Source: DASZFV01 sp036494575 (lineage in GTDB: Bacteria; Myxococcota_A; Polyangia; Fen-1088). Taken from it: a DNA stretch of 64,000 nt. Position numbers and translations under genes: made by a program. Below are positions 17,770-25,896 of the stretch, one piece after another. Within the stretch, counting starts at the first letter, position 1. Every line of letters begins with the position of its first letter. The stretch covers positions 1 through 64,000 of the forward strand of contig DASXOE010000018.1 of NCBI GenBank assembly GCA_036494575.1. Direction: 5' to 3'. The notes under the pieces are model-generated. The model worked only from the letters and a program-made list of their open reading frames with translations. It was not told the DNA's origin and did not search any database.

Positions 17770-18279
17770 ATGCCCGCTCTGTATCTGGACGAGTTCATCC
17801 GCGAGCTGCGTCGTGACGGGGACCCCGCCTTTCGCGCGCACCACACCTCACCGGTGATCATCGTGACGCGCGCCGCGGGGGAGCTGAAGGAGGACGCGCC
17901 CGTCGAGACGACCGTCATGGCGGAGACCTCGGGCTGGCGCATCCAGCAGGTGTCGCTCCTGAATCGCGTCTTCGCCGTGAGCCGCGGCGCCTTCGAGAAA
18001 GACGCGCCCATGGTGCTGGGCCGCGGCGACCAGGCCGACATCCTCATCCCCGACAGCTCGATCTCCAAGCGGCACTGCCTCTTCGAGGCCAAGCCCGAGG
18101 GCACGACCGTCACGGACTGCGGCTCGACCAACGGGACGACGATCGGCGGCACAGCGGTTCCAGCCAACCAACCCGTGCTGCTCAAGGGCGGCGACACTCT
18201 CAGCGTGGGGAACTTCTCGTTCCTCTTTCACACCGCCGACAGCTTCGTCGCGTACCTCAAGCACGTCGTGAAGATCTGA
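17770..18279 (+). CDS. FHA (forkhead-associated) domain protein
   Basis: The 169-residue product starts at ATG 17770; an in-frame ATG at 17752 would add six residues. The C-terminal half is a clear FHA phosphothreonine-binding domain: 'APMVLGRGDQADILIPD' (the Gly-Arg of strand 3-4), 'SSISKRHCLFE' (Ser/His), 'TVTDCGSTNGTTIGG' (Asn-Gly), then 'LKGGDTLSVGNFSFLFH'. The N-terminal ~80 residues ('LYLDEFIRELRRDGDPAF...') contain a predicted helix-strand region without a known name. FHA proteins read Ser/Thr kinase signalling; several kinases of this type are expected in the organism, one at 45.0-46.5 kb. Confidence 0.88.
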   Translation: MPALYLDEFIRELRRDGDPAFRAHHTSPVIIVTRAAGELKEDAPVETTVMAETSGWRIQQVSLLNRVFAVSRGAFEKDAPMVLGRGDQADILIPDSSISKRHCLFEAKPEGTTVTDCGSTNGTTIGGTAVPANQPVLLKGGDTLSVGNFSFLFHTADSFVAYLKHVVKI

Positions 18280-18289
18280 TCTATCTCCT

Positions 18290-18310
18290 CGGGACCCTGG
18301 GAGGGTCCCG
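18290..18310. terminator. Hairpin between convergent FHA and ccm genes
   Basis: CGGGACCCT (18290-18298) pairs perfectly with AGGGTCCCG (18302-18310) around a GGG loop. It lies 11 nt after the FHA stop and 19 nt before the end of the minus-strand small membrane gene, so it could terminate both directions. No T-run is present. Confidence 0.5.
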
Positions 18311-18328
18311 AACCCCCGGCGCTCGGGG

Positions 18329-18535
18329 TCAGGGCGCGGGCTTTTCGGCCTTGGCGGCCTCGCGCTTCGCGCGGCGCGCTTCGCGCTCGTCGGCCTTCTT
18401 CTGCTCGAACGCGATGGCGTCGCGCGTGGCCTTCGAGCCGAAGATGAAGCCGAGCGCGATCCCGAGCACGAAGATCACCGGAATGTAGATGAAGTGAGAG
18501 GAGGGCGGCGTGCCGATCGCGAGCGCCGAGAGCAT
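18329..18535 (-). CDS. Small membrane protein at the end of the ccmCD unit
   Basis: The 68-residue product has a single hydrophobic segment (about residues 16-33, 'YIPVIFVLGIALGFIFGS') and then a strongly charged helical tail ('FEQKKADEREARRAKREAAK'). Its ATG lies 1 nt after the stop of the CcmD-like gene, so it is part of that operon. It belongs to no family I can name. Location and topology suggest a small accessory of the heme-handling complex or a similar membrane assembly. Confidence 0.7.
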   Translation of the reverse strand: MLSALAIGTPPSSHFIYIPVIFVLGIALGFIFGSKATRDAIAFEQKKADEREARRAKREAAKAEKPAP

Positions 18536-18536
18536 C

Positions 18537-18842
18537 TTAGCGCTTGCCGGCGGCGTCGAGCTTGCGGCGCAGCTCGTCGAGCTCGCCGCGCACGCGTCCC
18601 ACGCCGCGGGCGATGAACACGACGTAGGCGAGAATGGCGATCCAGATGAAACCGTAGGCGATGGCGACGAAGGGACCAGCCGGCACGTCCTCGCTCGCCT
18701 TGCCCTCGACCTTGACGAACTCCTGCGCGAGCGCGAGCGCGGGGAGGAGGGCGGTGACGGCCAGGGCCACGAGCGCCGCGAGACGGCGCCTGACGAGACT
18801 GCCTCCCGGCAGACGGCGTTCGGATCGTTCGAGCGTGTTCAT
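18537..18842 (-). CDS. ccmD: CcmD-family protein
   Basis: The 101-residue product starts at ATG 18842, overlapping the ccmC stop as ATGA. A signal-like segment (residues ~17-40) precedes a region with one strong TM helix ('FVAIAYGFIWIAILAYVVFIA' region) and a short basic/acidic helix 'GELDELRRKLDAAGK', the usual CcmD-family pattern (aromatic TM then a charged coil). CcmD releases holo-CcmE from the CcmABC complex. It is longer than enterobacterial CcmD (~70 residues) because of the N-terminal hydrophobic segment, as in non-enterobacterial CcmD proteins. Confidence 0.8.
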   Translation of the reverse strand: MNTLERSERRLPGGSLVRRRLAALVALAVTALLPALALAQEFVKVEGKASEDVPAGPFVAIAYGFIWIAILAYVVFIARGVGRVRGELDELRRKLDAAGKR

Positions 18843-19522
18843 GTGCGGGCCTCCAGCAGGTCCTCGGTTTCGAGCTTCAAGGTCGCGACCTCGGAGCGCG
18901 CGGCTTCGAGCCTGTAGCGCAGCGCGAGCAGCAGGCCCCACACGACCGTCATGAGCAGGAACGCGCTCCAGAAGGCCGGACGCATGCGGGGGTCGAGCCT
19001 GGGCACGACCGTCGTCTGCGGGTGGACGGTCCGCCAGATGTCGACGCTCTTGTAGACGAGGGGTACGTCGACCGCCGCGAAGAGCGCGAGCGCCGCCGCG
19101 AGCTTGCGCGCGCCCGGTCCGCCGTAGCGCCGCGCGAGCAGGTACGCGATGAGGATCAGAAACAGCAGCAGGGAGCTCGTGAGCCGCGCGTCCCACTGCC
19201 AGTACACGCCCCAGGCCTTGCGCCCCCAGAGCGGACCGGACACGAGGACGCAGGCGCCGAAGACGACGCCCAGCTCGCCCGCGGCCGCCGCGAGCCAGTC
19301 GCCGCGCTCCGAGCCCTTGAAGAGGTAGGCGACGCTGCCGGCCGCGCAGGCGAACGTCGAGAGGAACAGCATCGTCGCGCAGGGAACGTGGAAGTAGAAG
19401 ATCTTCTGGACGAAGCCCATGACGGGCTCGAGGGGCGCCGCGAGGATCAACCCCGGCACGAAGAGGAAGCCAGCCGCGGCGAGGACAGTCGCGGCCACGA
19501 ATCCGGGACCGAGGGCGCGCAT
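18839..19522 (-). CDS. ccmC: Heme-handling protein CcmC
   Basis: The 227-residue product is a six-TM heme-handling protein of System I. It has the WWD region 'GPLWGRKAWGVYWQWDARL' and two flanking candidate heme-ligand histidines, 'YFHVPCA' and 'RTVHPQT', as expected for CcmC, which presents heme to CcmE. A C-terminal coil ('LEAARSEVATLKLETEDLLE') is longer than usual. It is first in the ccmC-ccmD-small protein unit, and its start lies back-to-back with the aminotransferase. Confidence 0.92.
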   Translation of the reverse strand: MRALGPGFVAATVLAAAGFLFVPGLILAAPLEPVMGFVQKIFYFHVPCATMLFLSTFACAAGSVAYLFKGSERGDWLAAAAGELGVVFGACVLVSGPLWGRKAWGVYWQWDARLTSSLLLFLILIAYLLARRYGGPGARKLAAALALFAAVDVPLVYKSVDIWRTVHPQTTVVPRLDPRMRPAFWSAFLLMTVVWGLLLALRYRLEAARSEVATLKLETEDLLEART

Positions 19523-19527
19523 GGCAG

Positions 19528-19536
19528 CTTTATACT
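19528..19536. promoter_or_regulatory. Divergent AT-rich promoter core (ccmC / aminotransferase)
   Basis: TATACT (19531-19536) ends 7 nt before the aminotransferase GTG. The same island read on the minus strand gives TAGTATAAAG, with TATAAA ending 5 nt before the ccmC ATG. A single AT island therefore seems to drive both genes with almost no leader. Confidence 0.45.
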
Positions 19537-19543
19537 ACGCCGC

Positions 19544-20824
19544 GTGACCGACGACAGCGCCCTCTCCGCATTTCGCCCCGTGCCGCGCACCGGCGTCATT
19601 TACGTCACGACGGAGGCCGGCCGCCTCGGGTTTCGCCCGACGGGGCCCGGCGCCGCCGAATGGTGCAACCTCGGCCAGGGACAGCCGGAGACCGGCCCCC
19701 TGCCGGGCGCTCCCGCGCGCGTGCACGACGTCTCGATCGAGGTCGACGATCAGGAGTACGCGCCGGTCCCCGGGATCTGGGAGCTGCGCGAGGCCATCGC
19801 CGACCTCTACAACCGCCTCTATCGCCGCGGCCTTCCCTCGCAGTACAGCGCGGAGAACGTCAGCGTCTGCGGGGGTGGCCGCGCCTCGCTCACGCGCGCC
19901 GCGGCCAGCCTCGGCCACGTCAACCTCGGCCACTTCTTGCCAGACTACACCGCCTACGAAGAGCTGCTGGACATCTTCAAGGCCTTCACGGCCATCCCCA
20001 TTCTGCTCGAGGGCAGGCGCGGCTACGAGCTGCCCGTCGAGGAGCTGCGGCGGGAAGTTTACGGTCGCGGCCTGTCGGCGCTGCTCTTGTCGAACCCGTG
20101 CAACCCGACGGGCAAGCTCGTGCAAGGCGAGGAGCTCGCGCGCTGGGTCGACCTCGCGCGCGAGCTCGACTGCGCGCTCCTGCTCGACGAGTTCTACTCG
20201 CACTACGTGTGGAGCGGACGCCCGGGCGAGCTCGCCGTCGAGAGCGCGGCCCGCTACGTCGAGCACGTCGACCGCGACCCGGTCGTCATCTTCGACGGCT
20301 TCACGAAGAACTGGCGCTACCCCGGCTGGCGCGTCACGTGGACGGTCGGTCCGCGCAAGGTCATCGACGCCGTGTCGAGCGCGGGCTCGTTCCTCGATGG
20401 GGGCGGTTCGAAGCCGCTGCAGCGCGCGGCCATTCCGCTGTGCTCGGAGGCGCACGTCATCGCCGAGACCAACGCCATCCAGGCGGCGTTTCGCGCAAAG
20501 CGTGATCGCCTGCTCGCGGGCCTCGCGCGGCTCGGCGTGGGCACGGACCGCGCGCCCGACGGGACCTTCTACGTCTGGGGCAAGGTCGACGGCCTGCCGC
20601 CGCCCCTCAACGACGGCATGGGATTCTTCCGCGCAGCCCTGGCCAAGAAGGTCATCGCCGTCCCGGGCGAGTTCTTCGACATCAACCCCGGCAAGCGCCG
20701 CAGCCAGCACGCGTCGCGCTTCCGCGGCCACGTGCGTTTCTCGTTCGGACCCTCGATGGAGACGCTCGAGACGGCCCTCGGCCGCCTCGAGGCCCTCATC
20801 GCCGAGGCCGCGCGCGGCGGCTGA
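19544..20824 (+). CDS. PLP-dependent aminotransferase, class I/II fold
   Basis: The 426-residue product starts at GTG 19544, immediately after the TATACT box; the longer frame is antisense to ccmC. Fold-type I features: 'WCNLGQGQPETG' near the N-terminus, 'YAPVPGIWELREAIADLY', the Asn of 'SNPCNPTGKLV', the Asp/Tyr of 'LLDEFYSHYVW', the PLP lysine in 'DGFTKNWRYPGWR', and a C-terminal Arg in 'GHVRFSFG'. This matches aspartate/tyrosine/aromatic-type aminotransferases. The amino acid used cannot be told from sequence alone. Confidence 0.9.
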   Translation: MTDDSALSAFRPVPRTGVIYVTTEAGRLGFRPTGPGAAEWCNLGQGQPETGPLPGAPARVHDVSIEVDDQEYAPVPGIWELREAIADLYNRLYRRGLPSQYSAENVSVCGGGRASLTRAAASLGHVNLGHFLPDYTAYEELLDIFKAFTAIPILLEGRRGYELPVEELRREVYGRGLSALLLSNPCNPTGKLVQGEELARWVDLARELDCALLLDEFYSHYVWSGRPGELAVESAARYVEHVDRDPVVIFDGFTKNWRYPGWRVTWTVGPRKVIDAVSSAGSFLDGGGSKPLQRAAIPLCSEAHVIAETNAIQAAFRAKRDRLLAGLARLGVGTDRAPDGTFYVWGKVDGLPPPLNDGMGFFRAALAKKVIAVPGEFFDINPGKRRSQHASRFRGHVRFSFGPSMETLETALGRLEALIAEAARGG

Positions 20825-20856
20825 CCCGACCGCCCGCGTTCAGGCTCTCGAAGGCC

Positions 20857-21972
20857 TCAGTTTTTACAGCAGAGCACGCCGCCGCGGCTCGAGCTCTGTT
20901 TCGTGACGACGGTGTACTCGTCGTTGGCCGTGCCGATGGGACCGTCCGCGCACTCCCACGGGTAGAGGCTCTGGCAGTCGCTGTCGCGCAACATGTGCGT
21001 GAACGGCGCGCAGTCCTTGTCGGCCACGCTTCCCACGATTCCGCAGCCGTAGAGGTTGTTCGTGCCGGGATAGGTATTGGTGGTGTCGCAGGTCGCGCCG
21101 TTCGAGCGCTGCCGGGTCACGAAGAAGACAGGAATCTCTCCGGAGGGTGCGATGGCGTCGTTGCAGCCGGCGTTCGCCGTCGCCACCGCCACGGCGTGCG
21201 CCGATTCGCACACGTGCCAGCCCAGCGCGCACAGATCGGCGACGGAGCATCCCCGGCCATCGGACTTGTCACCGTCGTTCCCCGCGCTCCGCTCGCACTG
21301 CGGCGTGAGCGACGCCATCGACGCGAGGCCGGGCACGTCCCACGCGCCGGAGCAGGCCGCGATGTTCGGGTACGTGCCCACGTCGACGAAGCCTTCGCGC
21401 GTTCCGTCGGAGCATCCGGCGCTCGCCGCCTGTCCCGCGGCTCCCGCCGTGCCCGCGCCGCCGGCGCCGCCGATGCCGCCGACGCCGCCCGTGCCGCCGA
21501 CGCCGCCCGTGCCGCTCGCGCCGCTCGCGCCGCCGGCGCCGCCCGATGCGCCCCCGGTGCCGCCGCTCGCCGAACCGGCCGTGCCAGGCGATCCGGCAAC
21601 ACCAGTCGGATTCGTCCCGCCCGCGCCGCCGCCCGAGGCGCCCCCCGCCGCCGCGCTCCCCGCGGCGCCGCCCGTCGAGGAATCGCTCACGGAGGCGTCG
21701 GCCATCGGCTGGCCCGCGCCGCCTGTCATACCAGCCATCGACAGGCTGCCGCCGGTTCCAACGGGGTCAGGGCTGGTTCCCCCAGCGCCCGCCCCGCCCG
21801 CCGTCCCCGCCGCGCTCATGCCAGCGCTTCCTTGAGGGTGACCGGCAGCCCCGGAGGGGACGTGACCTGCGTCGATCGATTCTACGCCGTGCAGCCCGTT
21901 ATCGTTGAGGGAGCACGAGGCGATCCACGCCACCAACGCCCCCGCGAGCAGGTTCCGGTGCACCACCTGCAT
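20857..21972 (-). CDS. Lipoprotein with long Gly/Ala-rich linker and Cys-rich C-terminal domain
   Basis: The 371-residue product has a lipoprotein signal ('ALVAWIASC', Cys20). Residues ~40-190 are a Gly/Ala/Ser/Thr linker with short GTGGVGGTGG-like repeats, then ~180 residues with about 13 cysteines ('CSVADLCALGWHVC', 'CDTTNTYPG', 'LYPWECADG', 'GVLCCKN'). The C-terminal domain is probably disulfide-stabilised and surface exposed; no named family is recognised. Such linker-lipoproteins are frequent in Myxococcota. It sits alone between the two ccm clusters. Confidence 0.72.
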   Translation of the reverse strand: MQVVHRNLLAGALVAWIASCSLNDNGLHGVESIDAGHVPSGAAGHPQGSAGMSAAGTAGGAGAGGTSPDPVGTGGSLSMAGMTGGAGQPMADASVSDSSTGGAAGSAAAGGASGGGAGGTNPTGVAGSPGTAGSASGGTGGASGGAGGASGASGTGGVGGTGGVGGIGGAGGAGTAGAAGQAASAGCSDGTREGFVDVGTYPNIAACSGAWDVPGLASMASLTPQCERSAGNDGDKSDGRGCSVADLCALGWHVCESAHAVAVATANAGCNDAIAPSGEIPVFFVTRQRSNGATCDTTNTYPGTNNLYGCGIVGSVADKDCAPFTHMLRDSDCQSLYPWECADGPIGTANDEYTVVTKQSSSRGGVLCCKN

Positions 21973-22038
21973 GTTCTTCGATTTTACGCAGGGCGCGGCG
22001 CGGTCACAAGCCGTTCCACAGCGCGCGGCGCGTCGCGC

Positions 22039-22066
22039 GCGCCGAATTCCTTACGCCGAATTCCTT
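22039..22066. repeat. Exact 14-bp tandem duplication
   Basis: GCCGAATTCCTTAC occurs twice head-to-tail (22039-22052, 22053-22066) between the lipoprotein gene and ccmB. No gene lies in 21973-22105. Confidence 0.6.
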
Positions 22067-22105
22067 ACGTGGGCTCACTTCGACCTACGTACCGTTCGCA
22101 CCGCG

Positions 22106-22855
22106 CTACTCACCTGTGACGACCGGCTCGAACGCCCAGATCCCGAGGGTTACGAAGATCACATCGACGGCGACGAGGAACTGGGTCCAAAAGCGCGCCC
22201 CGTCGAGGTCGGGCGAGAGGGGATCGATGAGCTGGGCCGTCCCGCGCGCGCCCGCGATGACGATGGGAACGATGATGGGGTAGAGCAACGTCGCGAGCAG
22301 CACGTCGCGGCTGCGCGAGCGCAGGAGGGCGGCCGAGAACACGCAGCCCACGGCCGCGAAGCCGATCGTGCCGAGCACGAGCAACGTCGCGACGGAGCCG
22401 AGCTGCTCGGCGACCTTGTTCGAGAACAGGAGCCCCGCGAGGAACGTCAGCACGACCTCGACGACGAGCATGAGCGCCACGGTCGCCGCGAGCTTGCCGA
22501 GGTAGATGGCGGCGCGCGACGTGGGCGACAGCAGGAGCGACCGGATGGCCTCGCCGTCGCGCTCTCGGTCGAAGGTACGGCCGAGGCCGACCGTCCCGGA
22601 GACGACGACCGCGATCCACAAGATGCCCGCGGTCACGGGCGCCGGGGGCCGCGCGTCGCCCACGACGAACGCGAAGCTGAAGATCAGCACGACGACGACG
22701 GCGAGGAAGGTCATCGTGGCGAGGATCTCGCGGCTGCGCCACTCGATGCGCAGATCCTTGGCGGCGATGCGCACGACCTGGCGCCAGAAGGACGGGGCGA
22801 CGGACGGTGCCGCCGCGACGGCCGGCGTTCCGGCGTTCGCCGCGGCGTCAGGCAT
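22106..22855 (-). CDS. ccmB: Heme exporter membrane subunit CcmB
   Basis: The 249-residue product starts at ATG 22855, overlapping ccmA by 8 nt. CcmB hallmarks include the N-terminal amphipathic 'RQVVRIAAKDLRIEWRSRE', then six TM helices, 'LGRTFDRERDGEAIRSLLLSP' after TM2, and 'LLATLLYPIIVPIVIAG'. With CcmA it forms the ABC module whose ATP hydrolysis releases holo-CcmE from CcmC/D. It is last in the five-gene ccm operon. Confidence 0.92.
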   Translation of the reverse strand: MPDAAANAGTPAVAAAPSVAPSFWRQVVRIAAKDLRIEWRSREILATMTFLAVVVVLIFSFAFVVGDARPPAPVTAGILWIAVVVSGTVGLGRTFDRERDGEAIRSLLLSPTSRAAIYLGKLAATVALMLVVEVVLTFLAGLLFSNKVAEQLGSVATLLVLGTIGFAAVGCVFSAALLRSRSRDVLLATLLYPIIVPIVIAGARGTAQLIDPLSPDLDGARFWTQFLVAVDVIFVTLGIWAFEPVVTGE

Positions 22856-23564
22856 GCGTGCGCTCCGCGTAGAGCGCGCGCAGCGTGTCGGCGCCGAAGC
22901 CTCCGGCGCGGCTCTCGTCGTGGACGACGCGTCCACGGCGCAGCACGACGACGTGCTCGGCGACCGCCGCCGCGGCCTCGAGATCGTGCGTCACGAGCAC
23001 GACGACGCGACCGGCGTCGCGCTCGGCGCCGAGCTCGGTCTGCAGCCAGGCCGCGCCCGCGGGGTCGAGGGCCGCGGCCGGCTCATCGAAGAGCAAGAGC
23101 TCAGGCTCGTGCAGGAGGGCGCGCGCCAGGGCCAGGCGCTGCGACATGCCGCGCGAGAACGTGCGCGCGGGCGCGAGGGCCGCGACGTCAGCCAGGCCGA
23201 CGCGCGCGAGCATGGCCTCCGCGCGCGCCGCCGCGTGCGCGACGCCGTAGAGCTCGGCGAACAGCGTGAGGTTCTCGCGCGCCGTGAGCTCGCCGTAGAG
23301 CCCGGGCTCGTGGCCGACGTACCCGATGCGCGCGCGCGCCTCCGAGGCGCGGCCGAGCATGATCTCACCCCAGCTGACGTCGCCTGCCGACGGCGGCACG
23401 AGGGTCGACAAGATCCCGAGCAAGGTCGTCTTGCCCGCGCCGTTCGGTCCGAGGATGGCGCTCACCTGCCCGGGCGCGAAGGTCGTGCTCACGTCGACGA
23501 GCGCGCGCCGGCCCGCGTACGTCTTGCCGACCTGCCGCAGGGCGAGCGAGCCCGTCGCCGTCAT
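22848..23564 (-). CDS. ccmA: Heme exporter ATP-binding subunit CcmA
   Basis: The 238-residue ABC ATPase has Walker A 'GPNGAGKTTLL', Q-loop, signature 'FSRGMSQRLALARALL', Walker B 'LLLFDEPAAALD', and switch 'VTHDLE'. Identification as CcmA rests on the adjacent ccmB; the 'SRGMSQR' variant is common to CcmA-type ATPases. The ATG overlaps the stop of the upstream gene as ATGA. Confidence 0.9.
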   Translation of the reverse strand: MTATGSLALRQVGKTYAGRRALVDVSTTFAPGQVSAILGPNGAGKTTLLGILSTLVPPSAGDVSWGEIMLGRASEARARIGYVGHEPGLYGELTARENLTLFAELYGVAHAAARAEAMLARVGLADVAALAPARTFSRGMSQRLALARALLHEPELLLFDEPAAALDPAGAAWLQTELGAERDAGRVVVLVTHDLEAAAAVAEHVVVLRRGRVVHDESRAGGFGADTLRALYAERTHA

Positions 23565-25180
23565 GGCGCGCGCTGCTCTTCGAGGGCGGCGAGCTGCTGG
23601 TAGACACCCTCGAGCTTGCCGACGAGCTCGCGACGTCGCTCGGGCGTCGCGCCCAAGACGCCCGAGCGCGCTTGGCGCTCGACGGAGACGAGCTCGGCGA
23701 AGAGGATCTCCCGCCGCGCCGTGAGCCGGTCGCGCTCACTGACGGCCGCTTTTCGCGCCTCGCCCTTCGGCCGGCGCCCGAACGCGATGGCCGCGCCGAT
23801 GAGCGCCAGCGTGAGGACGCCCGCGACGGTGCGCCCCGTGTGGTCCGTCGAGGGCAGCCCCGTGACGGTGAACGAGATGACGCCGCCGGGCGCGACGGCG
23901 GCGCCGGGCATGACCCAGTATTTTCGGCCGTTCAGCTCGCGCGACGCGCGCGCGCCCACGCCCGTCCCCGCGATCTGGAGGCCCGGAATCTGTTCGGTGA
24001 TGAGCGTGAAGAGGCCGATGCCTGTGGGCACGGGCTGAACGAATTCGCGCGCGTCACCGTGGTAGGGCATGACGAAGCCGAACGACACTTCGTTGCCGGC
24101 GGTCTTGGCGTCGACGTCTCCGAGCGTGCTCTTCGGCGAGATCACGCCGTGAATCGCGACGCCGCGGTTCTGGCGGATCTCCAACTTGTGGTCGCCCTGG
24201 CCCGCCTCCGCGCCCGTGAACTCGGCGGGCAGCGGGATCTCGATGGCGCCGGGCCCGGGGTCGAAGAGCTTCGGGGAGTTGTTCTCGAGCGGCAGGATCT
24301 CGAGGAACTGGAGCGTATCCTCGCGCATCTGCAAAATTATGCGCGCGCCCTCACCGATCGTGATGACCGATGGATCGCTCGTGCGCTCGAGCGCGTGGAT
24401 CTCGGCGCGCGTGCCGCCGTCTTCGGGCATCGCGAAGGGACCGGTCCCGATGTGCATCCCCTTCCAATCCGTGACGGCGGCGTAACCCGTCGTCTTGCCC
24501 GTCGGCAGATCGGTGAAGCGCGCGACGCCCGACGCGTTGCTCTGGGCGTGGCGGACCTCGACCTTGTTCGAGGTGTCGACCGAGCCGAGCGTCACGGGAT
24601 GGTTCGGGATCGGGCGGCCGTTCTCGTCGATGAGCGTGACCTCGAGCGTCTTCGCGGGAAGCGAGGCGTCGGCCCGCGCCGAGCCCGTCGTCGAGCCGAT
24701 CGCGAACGCTGGGCTGCCGGCCGCCGCGGCGTCGGACGGGGCCTCCTCGGCGGAGGCTGGGCCGAGCGCCGCGATGAGCATCGTGCGCACGCCGCCTTGC
24801 GCGGGGATGGGGAAGCTCACGGTCTTGAGGGACTCGCCGTCGACGGTGACCTCAGCGTGGAACTCGTCGCCGGGCGCGAGGCTCTCGAAGAGGGCGCGGC
24901 CGCCGGCGTCGGTCTTGGCGGTCCGCTTGCGCAGGTCGCCGCCGGCGTTCTTGGTGATGGCGACCACCTCGACGCCGGCCACGGCGTTCGCCGGGATCTT
25001 GCGCGCGACGCGCACGCTCACCGTCCCCGCCGCCATGCCCTGATCCGGCAGCGGCTGACCCGAGATCGCGCGCAGGTTGGGCATGCCGCCGCCTCCGGCC
25101 GCGAACGGTTGGGCCGCCGCGCGCGGGGCCGCGAGCCCGAGCGCGACCACGCTCAGGAGGACTTGAGCTTCTCGCCGCAT
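23561..25180 (-). CDS. Secreted/membrane protein with carboxypeptidase-regulatory-like domains in the ccm operon
   Basis: The 539-residue product has a signal peptide (to ~24, 'APRAAAQ'). Beta-rich repeats typical of carboxypeptidase-regulatory/transthyretin-like domains follow ('TKNAGGDLRKRTAKTDAGGR', 'LIDENGRPIPNHPVTLG'), then a jelly-roll-like region, one TM helix ('AGVLTLALIGAAIAFG'), and a C-terminal cytoplasmic coiled coil with heptad Leu/Glu ('RRELVGKLEGVYQQLAALEEQ'). It lies between a zinc-ribbon gene and ccmA with overlaps on both sides (28 nt and 4 nt), so it is surely co-translated. The C-terminal coil resembles CcmH/CcmI-type accessory coils. Role in heme ligation is inference. 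Confidence 0.75.
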   Translation of the reverse strand: MRREAQVLLSVVALGLAAPRAAAQPFAAGGGGMPNLRAISGQPLPDQGMAAGTVSVRVARKIPANAVAGVEVVAITKNAGGDLRKRTAKTDAGGRALFESLAPGDEFHAEVTVDGESLKTVSFPIPAQGGVRTMLIAALGPASAEEAPSDAAAAGSPAFAIGSTTGSARADASLPAKTLEVTLIDENGRPIPNHPVTLGSVDTSNKVEVRHAQSNASGVARFTDLPTGKTTGYAAVTDWKGMHIGTGPFAMPEDGGTRAEIHALERTSDPSVITIGEGARIILQMREDTLQFLEILPLENNSPKLFDPGPGAIEIPLPAEFTGAEAGQGDHKLEIRQNRGVAIHGVISPKSTLGDVDAKTAGNEVSFGFVMPYHGDAREFVQPVPTGIGLFTLITEQIPGLQIAGTGVGARASRELNGRKYWVMPGAAVAPGGVISFTVTGLPSTDHTGRTVAGVLTLALIGAAIAFGRRPKGEARKAAVSERDRLTARREILFAELVSVERQARSGVLGATPERRRELVGKLEGVYQQLAALEEQRAP

Positions 25181-25857
25181 CTCTTGCAGAACTGCGCGTC
25201 GTCGTCGTTGCGCGCGCCACAGGATTTACAGACGCCAGCGGCCAATTGCAATTGCTCCTGCGCCGGCGCGGCGTCGGCCGCGCTCTCGGCCCGCGGAGCC
25301 GGGCTCTCGGGCGCGACGGTCGCCTCGGCGATCACGACCCGATCGCGCAGCTCGCGCTCGATGAGGGGGCGGAAGTTGTCGCCCGCCTCGAGCTCGCCGA
25401 TGAGGCGCAGCGCGCGCGTCCGGTACCGCTCGACCATCTCTTTGTAGTCGGGCTCCGCGATCTTGCGCATCTGGTAGTCGAGCTCGACCTCCTTGATGGC
25501 CTTGAGCACGAGCTGCTTCTCGCGCTCGAGCTCCTTGAGACGTCCGCTCGAGCGCGGCGCCACGGCTTGCGCGGCCAGCTCGGCGCGCGAGAGCGGATCG
25601 AGCATGCGCCAAAGCGCGATTCCCGAGAGCACGAGCGTGAGCCCGCCGAGGCCCAACATGACGAGCGGCGGTCCGAAGCGCATGTGCATGACGCCGACCC
25701 CGTAGCCGAGGGCGATGACGCCGCCGCCGAGGCCCGTTGCGAGCACGGGGACGCGCCGCCGCGCGCGCCGCCTGGCGTTAGACGAAGCGTCGGACGCGGC
25801 CGCGGCGGACTCGGTCGTGCGCGCCGGGTTGCCCGCCGAGAGGATCTGTTCCTTCAA
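25153..25857 (-). CDS. Two-TM protein with coiled coil and C-terminal zinc ribbon
   Basis: The 234-residue product starts at TTG 25857 (weak ribosome site; start uncertain). A basic N-terminus precedes two TM helices (about residues 37-85). A coil 'LEREKQLVLKAIKEVELD' and 'PDYKEMVERYRTRAL' follows, then an Ala/Pro linker and a zinc ribbon 'CKSCGARN...FCKRCGEKL' (CxxC x8-10 CxxC). The helix-plus-coil section resembles the N-terminal membrane part of CcmI, which guides apocytochromes, but the zinc ribbon is not part of CcmI. It overlaps the next gene by 28 nt in the ccm operon. Confidence 0.75.
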   Translation of the reverse strand: MKEQILSAGNPARTTESAAAASDASSNARRRARRRVPVLATGLGGGVIALGYGVGVMHMRFGPPLVMLGLGGLTLVLSGIALWRMLDPLSRAELAAQAVAPRSSGRLKELEREKQLVLKAIKEVELDYQMRKIAEPDYKEMVERYRTRALRLIGELEAGDNFRPLIERELRDRVVIAEATVAPESPAPRAESAADAAPAQEQLQLAAGVCKSCGARNDDDAQFCKRCGEKLKSS

Positions 25858-25896
25858 GCTGTTTCTCGCACGCTGGTCCTCGCAAACCGGATCTGG

